Made by a program: the position numbers and the translations under genes. The notes under the pieces were generated by a model. That model was not told the origin of the DNA. It searched no databases and saw only the letters and a program-made list of their open reading frames with translations. A DNA stretch of 64,000 nt from Allobranchiibius sp. CTAmp26 (GTDB lineage: Bacteria > Actinomycetota > Actinomycetes > Actinomycetales > Dermatophilaceae), in the NCBI RefSeq assembly GCF_017565405.1, contig NZ_JAGEKR010000021.1, positions 53,545-117,544 of the forward strand. Direction: 5' to 3'. Position 1 is the first letter of the stretch; every line of letters begins with the position of its first letter. Positions 35,262 through 44,502 of the stretch are shown here, one piece after another.

Positions 35262-36557
35262 TTAGATGACGTCGTCTTCGTTGACCTCGGCTGCGGGCGC
35301 CGACCCCGGGTTGGGGATAAAGGGGGCTGGGACTGCCGCGGGGGTCGCGCCGGTCTCGGTCTGCGCGGGCCCGTTGGTGGGCGGTACGACCGGTGGCTTC
35401 GGGTCGGGCAGCGGCAAGGGCACATCAGGAAGGTCGTTCCCCTGCTCGCGCTCGGTACTAGGCATGAAGGGGGTGTCGTTGTCGGTGCCGTCGCGCTCAC
35501 GCGCAGGGATGATCTGCCCGGGGATGGTCCCGGGAGGAAGACCCGCACCACCGGTGGCGGGTGGCGCGGGTGCGGCCAGTGCCCGGTACGCGTCTGCCGG
35601 CAGCCCGGCGTCAACCAGTAGCGGCACCCACTGCTGCTGGTGCTGCTCCTCCAGATGCTGGGCCTTCCGGTCATCTCTCTCGGCTTTTCGTTCCAGCCTC
35701 CAGGCGTCGGCCCGCACGACACCGACCAGCGCTACCTCCAGGCCGTAGACCACCGCGATGGCCGAGATCGACTCCAGCAGCGGGGTGATGATCGAGGCGA
35801 GCTTGTCGACGTCCGCCGCCTGCCTCTGCCGCTTCGTCAACTGATCCAGGTGGGCTTCCCGGTAGGTGATCGTGGGCTTGTCACCGACCTCTTTCGCGGC
35901 TTGCAGGTCCAGATTGGCCTGGGCGACCTGCGGGTCCAGTTGCTGTCCAGATCGTGTGGTGGCCACCGTCACAAGCGCCCCCCCGATGACCAAGGGGGTC
36001 GCCATCACCAGCAGTCCTAGACCGCGGCGCACAGGTGTGCGCATCTTCATCACGGCCGGCACCTGGTGGATTCCCAGCAGGGTCGCGCTCGCGACGCCGG
36101 CGACCGCGCAGGCAATAGTCAGGAGCAGCGCATACCGCAGCGCCAGTCGCGGGTCGCCGCTGAGCGCCGTGAAGACCCTGGTGGACAACGCGACGTTCGC
36201 CGGTACGACCAGCGCGAACACGACGCATCCGAACACCACGAGCAGCACCGCCGTCTTGGAGGTCTTGCCCCGCCAGATCTCGCGCCACCAGGCGGCCGCC
36301 GACGCTTGGCGTTGTTGTGCACGATCGCGGCACCGGCCAGCGCTCCCGCGCAACTGCCCGACCTTGTGGAGGACCGGCAACGACCGGGCCGTGAACACAT
36401 CGCCCAGACGAGGACCACCGATCTCGCGGAGCAGCGATGATTGGTCATCAGCCGCGCGGGCGCGGGCGGCGGCACGCTTCTCCCCGCGCAGCCCGCCCAG
36501 CGTGACGCCGGCGGCGGTGAGGAGGACCAGCACGATCATGATCACTGGGATCGCCAT
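35262..36557 (-). CDS. Multi-pass membrane protein with a long acidic/proline-rich tail
   Basis: About five membrane helices are visible in 431 residues: one at the N-terminus (MAIPVIMIVLVLLTAAGV), then at about 105-125, 143-165, 185-205 and 268-285. A charged cytoplasmic coiled stretch (RLERKAERDDRKAQHLEEQH) follows. The last 110 residues are rich in Pro, Asp and Asn and may be disordered. I do not recognise the family. It is 3 bp after the lipoprotein gene and before the DUF2997-like gene, so it is likely the membrane base of the system. Confidence 0.55.
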   Translation of the reverse strand: MAIPVIMIVLVLLTAAGVTLGGLRGEKRAAARARAADDQSSLLREIGGPRLGDVFTARSLPVLHKVGQLRGSAGRCRDRAQQRQASAAAWWREIWRGKTSKTAVLLVVFGCVVFALVVPANVALSTRVFTALSGDPRLALRYALLLTIACAVAGVASATLLGIHQVPAVMKMRTPVRRGLGLLVMATPLVIGGALVTVATTRSGQQLDPQVAQANLDLQAAKEVGDKPTITYREAHLDQLTKRQRQAADVDKLASIITPLLESISAIAVVYGLEVALVGVVRADAWRLERKAERDDRKAQHLEEQHQQQWVPLLVDAGLPADAYRALAAPAPPATGGAGLPPGTIPGQIIPARERDGTDNDTPFMPSTEREQGNDLPDVPLPLPDPKPPVVPPTNGPAQTETGATPAAVPAPFIPNPGSAPAAEVNEDDVI

Positions 36558-36560
36558 GCC

Positions 36561-37448
36561 TCAGCTCACCTTCCCGGTCTTCAGGAAGGTCCCGTACACC
36601 AGCGGGGTGACGTCCTCTGGTCGCAGCACGGTGACCTCGGCGCCCATGTTCGTCAACTTGCGCGTGAACACCGCCTTCAGCGCGAGCGTCCTCGCCGCGC
36701 TCCCGGACGCAGCCTGGACGATCAGGATTTTCGCGCCCCGGTAGTTGCCCGTGAAGGTCGGCTTGGGGTCGGTGTCCTCCAGATCCGAGACCAGGATCAT
36801 GCGGTCGAGCGGGGGTGTGCCCAGCGCTGCCAAGCCGCTGAGGCACGCCGCGATCGAGGAGTAGGACGACTTCAGCGGAAAACCGGCCACCTTGGCCGCG
36901 GCCGTGCCCGCCGCAGTGTGCGCCGCGGTGGCCTGACCAAAGAAGGTCCGCGCGTCGGCTTTGCGCTGCGGGCGCTGGACCTCGAAACCGACGTCGTCGA
37001 CGCCCGGCATCGCCTTCAGGGACTCCACGGGCGGAATGCTCACCTGCGTCATCGGCGACTCCGACCCGTACGAATTCAGATCGACGTCTTTCAGGATGAA
37101 GCTCAGGCCCGGCGCTCCCGGCTGGGCAGCCGGCGGGACCGCATTCGCAGAAGGCGGGGGAGCGGGGGACCAGGACCTGAGCGCGGCGACCAACTTCTGG
37201 TCTTCGGTGCTGCTGAAGGCCCGGGTGGTCGAGAGCGTGGGGTCGATGCATGCGCCGCCGTGGATCGTGCTGGTCGCTGGAGCGGTCAACATAGAGGTCG
37301 GCCTCGCCTCCGCCGCCAGGGTTGGCGGAACGGCGTCGGTGGTTCCGAGCACGCCGCACGACGACAGGAGCAAGCTCGATGCGACCGCGGCCAGCGCCGC
37401 GATGACGCCGCGTACCGCCGAGCGCAAACGATGGTTGAAAAAATCCAT
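36561..37448 (-). CDS. Lipoprotein with a von-Willebrand-A-like segment
   Basis: The ATG at 37448 follows GAAGGAGT and starts MDFFNHRLRSAVRGVIAAL, a signal peptide ending in the lipobox LLLSSCG (Cys near residue 24). The 295-residue mature region holds alpha/beta segments such as LDRMILVSDLEDTDPKPTFT and GAKILIVQAASG. These resemble a vWA/Rossmann-like fold whose first strand ends in D-L-E-D-T-D, although the complete metal-site motif DxSxS is not visible. It is the first gene of the minus-strand operon and would sit on the outer membrane face. Confidence 0.6.
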   Translation of the reverse strand: MDFFNHRLRSAVRGVIAALAAVASSLLLSSCGVLGTTDAVPPTLAAEARPTSMLTAPATSTIHGGACIDPTLSTTRAFSSTEDQKLVAALRSWSPAPPPSANAVPPAAQPGAPGLSFILKDVDLNSYGSESPMTQVSIPPVESLKAMPGVDDVGFEVQRPQRKADARTFFGQATAAHTAAGTAAAKVAGFPLKSSYSSIAACLSGLAALGTPPLDRMILVSDLEDTDPKPTFTGNYRGAKILIVQAASGSAARTLALKAVFTRKLTNMGAEVTVLRPEDVTPLVYGTFLKTGKVS

Positions 37449-37649
37449 GAGCGACTCCTTCAGCTTCAAAACTGGGGTTTCCAGGGCATCACTGGTCCCC
37501 CGTTCGCCGAGCCCCTCTCATGGGATTGGCCGTGCTCTTGATTGGTTTTCCGAACTGAGCGGCTTATTTCGGAAAATCGCGCTGTTGGGTGCAGCACGCA
37601 GCATGGACACCGCGCGGTGGCACGGGCCCATGCACACTGAGGACCGGAG
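37449..37649. promoter_or_regulatory. Divergent promoter region between the two large operons
   Basis: This 201-bp interval separates the leftward lipoprotein operon from the rightward MurQ operon, so both promoters must lie here. The AT-richer stretch TCTTGATTGGTTTTCCG, about 37538-37555, is the best candidate core, but no clear -35/-10 pair was found. CGGAGG lies just ahead of the 37650 start. Confidence 0.4.
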
Positions 37650-40001
37650 GTGATGGTGGAGCCAGAGGTCACGGCGCAGGACATCGACGAGCTAGCCAGT
37701 GGCTACCGCGGTCACGTCATGGGCCACAGGTGGGACGCGTCTACGATTCCCGGCCCGTTCCGACACCTCGTGATCGATGAGGGCGGTCGGTGGCGCGCTG
37801 ACGGGGTGCTGCGGGTGAGAACCCTGCTGCGCGGTTGCGTGGAGCAGTTCTCTGCGACAGGTAGGGTCCAGCGGAACCGGGTACAGGCCACGCCCGAGGA
37901 ACGTGCCGGTGCGGTGCGACTGTGGTGGGGCCTTGACGAACACCCGTGCAAGCCGCGGGACGTCGTGCGCCGGAGGAGGCTGAACGCCGGCGAGGACTCG
38001 ATCCCCAACTGGGCGAAGCAGGTGTGTGGAGATCCGGGCGTGATCAGCCACGTCACACAGACGCTGGACCCGACCCCGGCCGTGATGGGAGTCACTCCCA
38101 AGAACACGCGCAAGGGGTGGGACAACTCAGCTGATGCATCGGTCAGAAGGACCCCCACGAAAGGGGAGTACGTCCCGCTGACGTCCCCGCAATGGGTCAC
38201 GGCAGTGCAGCGGCAGTGGCCGCCAAAGCAGGAGCGCCCTGAACTCGGGCAAGCGGTGTCCGCCATGTTCCCCCTGCGGACGCCTCCGGAGACCGGCGCG
38301 CCCGTAGGTCTGCAGTTGGATGGTTTGCTGTTGTTCCTCCCCCCCGACAGTGGCGACGACGGGTGGGGCGCGCAGATTCGTCTGCTCCGTGACGTCCTAC
38401 AGGACAAGTTGTCGGACTGGTTTAGTCAGAGCCCCCAGCACAGCGAATTTGTTACCGATACGGTGTGCCGGGCGTGGTCCGATACGGACTTGCTCACGCA
38501 CGACATCCAAGGGAAAAGCGCGTCCCCCACAACGGTCGTCGGTGACGCGGTGGGTGTAGTCGCTCAAATGTTGGCCTGGTCGATTATTGACCACTGCGAA
38601 GAGGATATTCTTTCGCAGGCGCACCGACGGCAGAAGGTCGCCCATGCGCTCCTTAGCGTTGTTCTAGACCCCCACGACCGGACCACAAACATACCCCCGG
38701 CGCCCTCGTTTCGGGCTGAAGTTTCTGCGGCAACCCTTCGTGCTACCCGAAACCTCTTTAATACACAGGAGGTGCGGATGCACAACGGCCAGCAAGCTCT
38801 AAATTTCGCAATGCGCATCAGCGGCGTAGAGCTGTTCGATGTCGAGACAAAAAGAGAACTGATCGAGCAGTATCTCCTTCATAGGCCACAAGCTGTCCGC
38901 GTGATCAATCCTCCCCATCATCAGTCGGCGATGTCGACCGCGGATCAGATCATCGGCTGGCAATGCGTCCTCCTCGAAGATCGAAGGCTCTCGAGGAAAC
39001 ACGCGCAGGCCGTGCAAAACCAGCCGGCCGGGAGCAATCTGGGATATCAGACCCATCTGCATCGGAACAAAGCCGTCCTTGCAAATAAACAAGGGCACTT
39101 CGGCCATTCCTTCGAAGCTTTCGTGGACGGCCTCCAACAGCTTGGTCAATTCGTCGGCGACAACACCGTATCAGACCCTCACGAGCGGGAAGCTACGTTG
39201 GAGCAGTTGTACCTTGGCCTCGCCGGGGCCTGTGTACGCCGGTTAGAGACCGGTCTGCTCCAAGTGCACCGTATCGACGGAAGCTACCGCTGGTTCTTCG
39301 AAAAGATATGTCGAGCAGCCTTATTCCACAGCAACTGGGCACTCGATTGTTTGACAATGTTGGAAAAGACCGATCTGGCTCCCAACCCCGCTGCAGCCCG
39401 TGCTCGTTATCAGATAGCGAACAGGAACTGGCGCGTGCAGGCGCGCATTATCCGCCTGCGCGCTCTGCTGGGGGTGCGAACCGCGATCGAAGCCCGCCTC
39501 ATTGGTGAAAAAGATGTCTTCGTCGACGACCGTCGACTGGACGTGCCTATTCTCCCACTCGAACCGACGTATACCACGAACGGCGCCACCAAGGTCAGCG
39601 AAATAATCGAGACGTATTGTGAAATCCTCTTGCTGGAAGAACTGGACAATTCTCGTTCGGCGGATCTGATTCCACTCGCTGCGTGGATCGCTTTCCTGAA
39701 TGATGGCGTAGTCCCCACCAGTGGGACACCGAAAAAATCCTCCTTCAAACACTGGGATTTCTATCAACTCCTGGGAGATTTTCGAGCACCCGACACCATG
39801 TCGCCGGGTGGTCTCGAGATTGATGTCCACAAACTCAGTGCGTGGTGTACCAATCACGAGGCGGACATCCTGTGGTTATCATGGGTGAGAGGCAACTCAC
39901 CGGTATACAAGCGCCTTTCGGACGTCAGCGGCGGACGGTTTCATGATTTCCGCCAGGAAGTCGATCCACACATGAAGAAAGAATGGAGATCACATGACTG
40001 A
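37650..40001 (+). CDS. Large hypothetical protein, first gene of the MurQ operon
   Basis: The 783-residue product has no signal peptide, no clear membrane segment and no P-loop. Segments such as DEHPCKPRDVVRRRRLNAG, VVGDAVGVVAQMLAWSIIDH, and a long helical middle part (about 380-600) with LEQLYLGLAGACVRRLETGL are visible. The 5' third is GC-rich, whereas 38500-39990 is clearly richer in A+T and uses rarer codons than its neighbours, a sign of foreign origin. The start at 37650 (GTG, with ATG at 37653) lies very close to CGGAGG. Family unknown. The 8-bp overlap with the next gene implies coupled translation. Confidence 0.6.
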   Translation: MMVEPEVTAQDIDELASGYRGHVMGHRWDASTIPGPFRHLVIDEGGRWRADGVLRVRTLLRGCVEQFSATGRVQRNRVQATPEERAGAVRLWWGLDEHPCKPRDVVRRRRLNAGEDSIPNWAKQVCGDPGVISHVTQTLDPTPAVMGVTPKNTRKGWDNSADASVRRTPTKGEYVPLTSPQWVTAVQRQWPPKQERPELGQAVSAMFPLRTPPETGAPVGLQLDGLLLFLPPDSGDDGWGAQIRLLRDVLQDKLSDWFSQSPQHSEFVTDTVCRAWSDTDLLTHDIQGKSASPTTVVGDAVGVVAQMLAWSIIDHCEEDILSQAHRRQKVAHALLSVVLDPHDRTTNIPPAPSFRAEVSAATLRATRNLFNTQEVRMHNGQQALNFAMRISGVELFDVETKRELIEQYLLHRPQAVRVINPPHHQSAMSTADQIIGWQCVLLEDRRLSRKHAQAVQNQPAGSNLGYQTHLHRNKAVLANKQGHFGHSFEAFVDGLQQLGQFVGDNTVSDPHEREATLEQLYLGLAGACVRRLETGLLQVHRIDGSYRWFFEKICRAALFHSNWALDCLTMLEKTDLAPNPAAARARYQIANRNWRVQARIIRLRALLGVRTAIEARLIGEKDVFVDDRRLDVPILPLEPTYTTNGATKVSEIIETYCEILLLEELDNSRSADLIPLAAWIAFLNDGVVPTSGTPKKSSFKHWDFYQLLGDFRAPDTMSPGGLEIDVHKLSAWCTNHEADILWLSWVRGNSPVYKRLSDVSGGRFHDFRQEVDPHMKKEWRSHD

Positions 40002-41058
40002 CAATGGCGAGGCAACCGCGTCTGCACCGATGCGGTACCCCGATGTTCCGGTCCCCGGTCTGGGAGAAAGCCCGACCCCGTCGACACTGCGTCGAGAGAT
40101 CCACGACTGGATCTCAAGCGAGGCGTTCGGTGAGTTGATGACGTCTGAAGGTGGCGAACCGACCGGGTCGTTGGAGGCGCAACTGGCCTACCTGGACGGC
40201 TTCTCTGCTGCAGCGTGGGACTTTCGTGCCCGTGCTAGGAAACGCGCCGACACCCGGTACGTGGAGCGCAACCAGGTGTCGCTCGACGTGGTCGACGGCG
40301 AACGCGAGCAGATCGCCGTTGCTGCGGCGCGGGCACTCGGCCTCATCGAGGCGCACCCACCACGACTGACGTCCTACGATCACATACTGGTCTTGGGAGG
40401 GTTGGTGCGCGCGAACGTGTGGCGCAGCGCCTACGCGGCAGAACTGCTCACCTCACGGCGGGTGACCGCACCCCGAGTCACCGGGTTGACGGCCGCCCGG
40501 AAACTGTCACCGAACCCGGCGGACCGGTCATTGGATGAGCCCAGCCTGTTGCGAGCATTCGGTTTGCCGCAACGCGCGACCGAGGACGAGGTCATGCAGG
40601 ACGCGCTGCAGCGCGCCTTCTCCCTACCGGAGCCGCTGTCGTCTTCGGAGACTGTGAACGGTGAGGTCGACGGAAAACGGTGCTGGGCCGCATCGCAGGC
40701 CGTGTCGAAGGAACTAAGCGTGCAAATGGTCGTGGCCGCGCCCGAAGCAGAGGGCGGTCGCCGTGCGAACACCGCAGAGACCATGCAGTTCTGGGCTGGG
40801 TTGGAGCATGTGTCGCCCGGCGACACGATCCTCTTCGTGACCTCGGCGATCTACGTACCCTTCCAACACGCCGTCGCCGTCCAGAACCTCGGCCTGCAGT
40901 TCGGTGCCCGTGTCGAAACGGTCGCGGTCGATCACACCGTCATCGAGCCCGTACCGGAGCCCCAACCGTTCCGGGGCACCAACTATTTGCAGGAGCTGCG
41001 CTCGGCCGTGCGCGCATACCGCCAACTTGTGGAGGCCATGGGCACCGACGATGAGTAG
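39994..41058 (+). CDS. DUF218/YdcF-like hypothetical protein
   Basis: The 354-residue protein has an alpha/beta core with LTSYDHILVLGGLVRANVWR near residue 130 and DTILFVTSAIYVPFQHAVAV near 280. These recall the Rossmann-like DUF218 domain of SanA/ElyC/YdcF, which acts in envelope polysaccharide or peptidoglycan precursor metabolism. The first 95 residues are helical and unique. No membrane anchor is seen, unlike ElyC. The next gene begins inside its last codons (ATGAGTAG overlap). Confidence 0.5.
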   Translation: MTDNGEATASAPMRYPDVPVPGLGESPTPSTLRREIHDWISSEAFGELMTSEGGEPTGSLEAQLAYLDGFSAAAWDFRARARKRADTRYVERNQVSLDVVDGEREQIAVAAARALGLIEAHPPRLTSYDHILVLGGLVRANVWRSAYAAELLTSRRVTAPRVTGLTAARKLSPNPADRSLDEPSLLRAFGLPQRATEDEVMQDALQRAFSLPEPLSSSETVNGEVDGKRCWAASQAVSKELSVQMVVAAPEAEGGRRANTAETMQFWAGLEHVSPGDTILFVTSAIYVPFQHAVAVQNLGLQFGARVETVAVDHTVIEPVPEPQPFRGTNYLQELRSAVRAYRQLVEAMGTDDE

Positions 41059-41968
41059 CACCCCCGCCGCGGCCGCCATGACCCTCATCGGGATTGATGC
41101 CGGCGGCTCATCCACCCGAGCCCAAGCCCTGGTCGGAGGTGCCTTGTCCTGCGTGGGAGAAGGCGGCCCCGCGAACGCCCTCATCCCCGATGACTCCCTC
41201 CTCGAACGCAGTTTCGCTGCGGCACTGCACGATCTACCGGCAGCGGGACGGATCGCCGCCTGTGTCGCCGGCGCGGGATCGGCAGCAGCCAAAGACCGCA
41301 TCACACAGCTGCTACAGCGACTGCGCCCACAGTCTCAGGTGAGGGTGTACCCGGACTATGCCGCCGCGTTTCACGCGCTGCCGGCCGGCACCGACATATG
41401 CGTCATCGCCGGGACAGGATCAGTCATCTGCTCGCCCAGCTCGGCACGCGCAACAGGGTGGCTGGTGAGCGGCGGCCGCGGATGGTTGCTGGGAGACCAC
41501 GGCTCCGCGAGCACGCTCGGCCGTGCGTTCTACGAGGACTACGTCAACGGTCAGCCGGACGACTGGCCAGAATGGGTTGCGGACGAAGTCGCAGCCCTAC
41601 ACGGTGACGCCGACTGGCGCACCGTGGTACGCACCATCCACTCCGCCGACGCCCCCGCCGCCATGTTGGCGGCCGCCGCGCCGATCGTGACCCGCCTCGC
41701 TGCTGACGGGCATGATCACGCCCACACGATTCTGGACGAGCAACTCGCGCGACTCGCGCAAAGCACCGTCGAGCACGCATACCGACTGCGACCCGACGAA
41801 CCTGTCCGCGTAGGCCTCGCCGGCGGGCTTTGGAAATCAGAGGAGGCCATCACCTCTTTTCGAGCCCACCTGCTCCAACTTTCCGAGCTGGCCCACCTGA
41901 CCTCCACCGGGCCGGTCGACCCACTGGTAGGAACGTTACGTCTCGCGAGCCAACAAACGGCCGGTTGA
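41051..41968 (+). CDS. BadF/BadG/BcrA/D-family amino-sugar kinase (NagK/MurK-type)
   Basis: The ATG at 41051 gives 305 residues. The ASKHA ATPase fold is clear: the phosphate 1 motif LIGIDAGGSSTRAQALVGG, a second phosphate motif CVIAGTGSVICS, and the GWLLGDHGSASTLGR segment typical of N-acetylglucosamine kinases of the BadF group. A nearby etherase gene implies that the substrate is MurNAc, anhydro-MurNAc or GlcNAc. MurK, a BadF-type enzyme, phosphorylates MurNAc. It overlaps the DUF218-like gene and lies 3 bp before murQ. Confidence 0.85.
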   Translation: MSSTPAAAAMTLIGIDAGGSSTRAQALVGGALSCVGEGGPANALIPDDSLLERSFAAALHDLPAAGRIAACVAGAGSAAAKDRITQLLQRLRPQSQVRVYPDYAAAFHALPAGTDICVIAGTGSVICSPSSARATGWLVSGGRGWLLGDHGSASTLGRAFYEDYVNGQPDDWPEWVADEVAALHGDADWRTVVRTIHSADAPAAMLAAAAPIVTRLAADGHDHAHTILDEQLARLAQSTVEHAYRLRPDEPVRVGLAGGLWKSEEAITSFRAHLLQLSELAHLTSTGPVDPLVGTLRLASQQTAG

Positions 41969-41971
41969 GTT

Positions 41972-42865
41972 GTGAACCAAGAAGCCAACTCGAGCGCAGC
42001 GCAGCTGGCGCGCACCGAACAGCGTCACCCCTCAAGCACCACGTTGGGCCAGATGGGTGTCGGGGACGTTATCGCATTGATGGAATCCGAAGAGCACGTT
42101 GTCCTGGAAGCACTCATACATGCCCACGATGCGCTTGCACGGGTCGCCCTGGCGGTAGCCCACAGTTATCTGCACGGCGGACGGACCGTGTTCCTCGGAG
42201 CTGGCACGCCGGGGCTGCTGGTCATCCAAGAAGTCAGTGAACTTCCTGCCACCTTCGGCGTATCCGCGAGCCAGTTCATTGCCTTCGTGGCGTCCAGGGC
42301 TCAGGTCGGACCTGCAGCGATCGCGGGCACCGAGGACTCAACCCATGAGATCCGCGAGAAGCTTGCGGCGATGCACATCGGACCCAGTGACACCGTCATC
42401 GGTATAGCCTCCTCAGGGCGCACACCCTTTGTGGTGGCCGGCCTTCAAGCGGCAACCGCTGCGGGCGCCTGGACATGCGGGATCGCAAACAACCCCAACA
42501 CCCCGGTGCTGCAGGTCAGCACCACGGAGGTTCTCCTCGACACGGGTTCCGAGTTACTCACCGGGTCGACACGGCTGAAAGCCGGCACGGCCCAAAAAAT
42601 CGCCTTGAACCGAATCACAACCGCAGCAATGGTCCATGCAGGTCGGGTGCGCAGCAATCACATGGTTGAGATGCGAGCCACGAATATCAAACTACGTGAG
42701 AGAGCAATCAGGATCTTGGAGGATCTGTTGGACATGCCGGCAGATACGGCAATCCGGCTTCTTCAGAGCTGCGACTGGCACGTGGGAGAGGCGTTACGGG
42801 CAAACATGCACCCCGCCGCGGATCTCACCTCTGCCGAGGACGCGGTTGTCAGACGAGCAAACTGA
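41972..42865 (+). CDS. murQ: N-acetylmuramic acid 6-phosphate etherase
   Basis: The 297-residue product has the SIS sugar-isomerase domain: HGGRTVFLGAGTPGLLVIQE and a phosphosugar loop in IGIASSGRTPFVVAGLQAA. It also has the etherase signature GSTRLKAGTAQKIALNRITT near residue 200 and the C-terminal three-helix region ending ALRANM. MurQ cleaves the D-lactyl ether of MurNAc-6-phosphate, giving GlcNAc-6-phosphate and lactate. With the preceding kinase it completes a peptidoglycan-salvage pair. The usual early ESTRRN-like motif is changed or missing here (sequence GAGTPGLLVI), so activity needs testing. Confidence 0.85.
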   Translation: MNQEANSSAAQLARTEQRHPSSTTLGQMGVGDVIALMESEEHVVLEALIHAHDALARVALAVAHSYLHGGRTVFLGAGTPGLLVIQEVSELPATFGVSASQFIAFVASRAQVGPAAIAGTEDSTHEIREKLAAMHIGPSDTVIGIASSGRTPFVVAGLQAATAAGAWTCGIANNPNTPVLQVSTTEVLLDTGSELLTGSTRLKAGTAQKIALNRITTAAMVHAGRVRSNHMVEMRATNIKLRERAIRILEDLLDMPADTAIRLLQSCDWHVGEALRANMHPAADLTSAEDAVVRRAN

Positions 42866-42899
42866 CTTATCACAAGTTCACCGAGGCGGATGCGTTACG

Positions 42900-43420
42900 G
42901 GCGATGGCGCGCCAACGCATGTGTATGAAAGTCACGTAGATCGAAGGCAAGGCACGGATCGGCCAGAGTGAGATCAAACGCCGCGCGCGGCATTTCGAGG
43001 ACGTTGCGCTGGTACCAGGCGTTGGCGGCAATGTCCTCGCGGGTCCTCGCGGGTCCACACGTCGAGCGTCTTCGTGTTCCGTTCCTGAGAGAAGCCAGCC
43101 TCTGTGAAGCAGGCTGGTGGCTACTCCGATGCTCTGGTGGTCAGGGTGGTTGCGATGGTGTCGATCGTTGCAGTACCCCCGTGGAATTCGATGTCGAGGA
43201 CGCCGATCACTGTTCCGTCGTCTGGGACGACGGCGACCAGGGCGATGGCCGGCTGGGTGAGGATCGTCCGGCGCGGTCTGACGTTGTCGTAGTTCTGCGT
43301 GGAGAGAAAGGACAGTGCGCGGCAACGCAGCCAGCTGGCCTGATCAGACGGGTGGTAGGAGCGGACCGCGAACGTCGGGGGTGGGCGCCGGGCACTCGGC
43401 AATCGGTGCCCGAGCCGAAT
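42900..43420 (-). pseudogene. GNAT acetyltransferase remnant
   Basis: FAVRSYHPSDQASWLRCRAL starts in one frame near 43385 and continues through GTVIGVLDIEFHGGTATIDT. The acetyl-CoA loop equivalent (HPDHQSIGVATSLLH) appears in another frame and the C-terminal part in a third. At least two indels are needed. It sits 3' to the recombinase gene and looks like a decaying cargo gene. The interval 42866-43436 holds no other coding signal. Confidence 0.65.
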
Positions 43421-43436
43421 GGTGCGGCGAGGTGAC

Positions 43437-44489
43437 CTATAGCCCGAGGGTGGTGGCGGCGTTGTCGGTCCATGCGTTGTGGATGCGGACGTAGCCGCCG
43501 AGGGTCGCGAGGGATTGGTGGCGGGTTTGGTGGGCGATGGCGCGGTCGGTGGCTCCGCGCAGGTGGGCGTAGGTGATGAACCCCGCACGGAGGGAGTGGG
43601 CGCTGTAGGGCGTGGGGTCGATGCCGGCGCGGGCGACCGCTCGTTGGATGAGGGTGTTGATGGATTCGGGGTTCAGGGCTCGGGGGAGTGCGGTGTTGCT
43701 TTTGCCGACGGGTCGAAACACCGGGCCGGTGGTGAGTGCCCCGGCCAGCTCCAGCCACTGCTGCAGGACCGTTACGGGGCATCGGTCAGGATTGCCGCCG
43801 CGGGGCAGGACGGCCAGTTCGGTGTGTTCGCCGGTTTGATTGGTCTTGGAGCGGGTCAGGGTCAGCACCAGCCCGTTGGCGTGGTCATTGATGTCCTCGA
43901 CGCGTAGGGCGGCGAGTTCGCTACGGCGGAGGGCGGCGACGAATCCGACCAGGATGAGGGCTTTGTCGCGGTGACCGGCCAGGTCCGGCTCAGGTGCGCG
44001 ACCTTTGGTCTTCCACGTTTTTGTGGTGGGGCAGGCGGCGAGGACGTCGAACAGCTCCGGCGGCATCAGCGGTGCGGACCGGTCTGGGGGTGCCCCGTGG
44101 GTGCGGCGGATCCCTTCCCAGACCGCGACGACGCGGGCGTTGGCGGTGGGGTCGGGCAGGTTCTGCAGCTGGTGGACGAACTTGATCGCCGACAGGCGCC
44201 GGCTCATCGTCCCGACCTTCGCGCCGGCCTTCGCCAAATCGGACAGGTACCCAGTGATGGTCGACGCGGCCGCCGGCAACACCAGTAGGTCACCGTGGAC
44301 GGCGCACCAGCCGGTGAACTCGGTCCAGTCCGAGCGGTACCCCCGCAACGTGTTCGCTGCCCGCGCCGCCTCGACGTACTCCGCCTCGGCCTCGGACAGC
44401 GGGACCTCATCGAGCAGCTGCACCGCGTCGGTCTCGCTGCGATGGCGCGTCACGTCTGTGCGATCGCCATGGTCGGTCATGGTGGCCAC
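43437..44489 (-). CDS. Tyrosine recombinase/integrase
   Basis: The 350-residue enzyme has an N-terminal core-binding domain (AARAANTLRGYRSDWTEFTG). Its C-terminal catalytic domain carries box I Arg in ALRRSELAALRVEDIN, the HxxR motif in HSLRAGFITYAHLRG, a third basic residue in HQTRHQSLATLGG, and the nucleophilic Tyr in GGYVRIHNAW. This is a typical phage/plasmid/ICE integrase rather than XerC/D. No added IntI-type domain could be seen. It likely served the mobile region around it. An inverted repeat lies just upstream of its start. Confidence 0.93.
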   Translation of the reverse strand: MATMTDHGDRTDVTRHRSETDAVQLLDEVPLSEAEAEYVEAARAANTLRGYRSDWTEFTGWCAVHGDLLVLPAAASTITGYLSDLAKAGAKVGTMSRRLSAIKFVHQLQNLPDPTANARVVAVWEGIRRTHGAPPDRSAPLMPPELFDVLAACPTTKTWKTKGRAPEPDLAGHRDKALILVGFVAALRRSELAALRVEDINDHANGLVLTLTRSKTNQTGEHTELAVLPRGGNPDRCPVTVLQQWLELAGALTTGPVFRPVGKSNTALPRALNPESINTLIQRAVARAGIDPTPYSAHSLRAGFITYAHLRGATDRAIAHQTRHQSLATLGGYVRIHNAWTDNAATTLGL

Positions 44490-44502
44490 GCTAACGTCTA
44501 TT

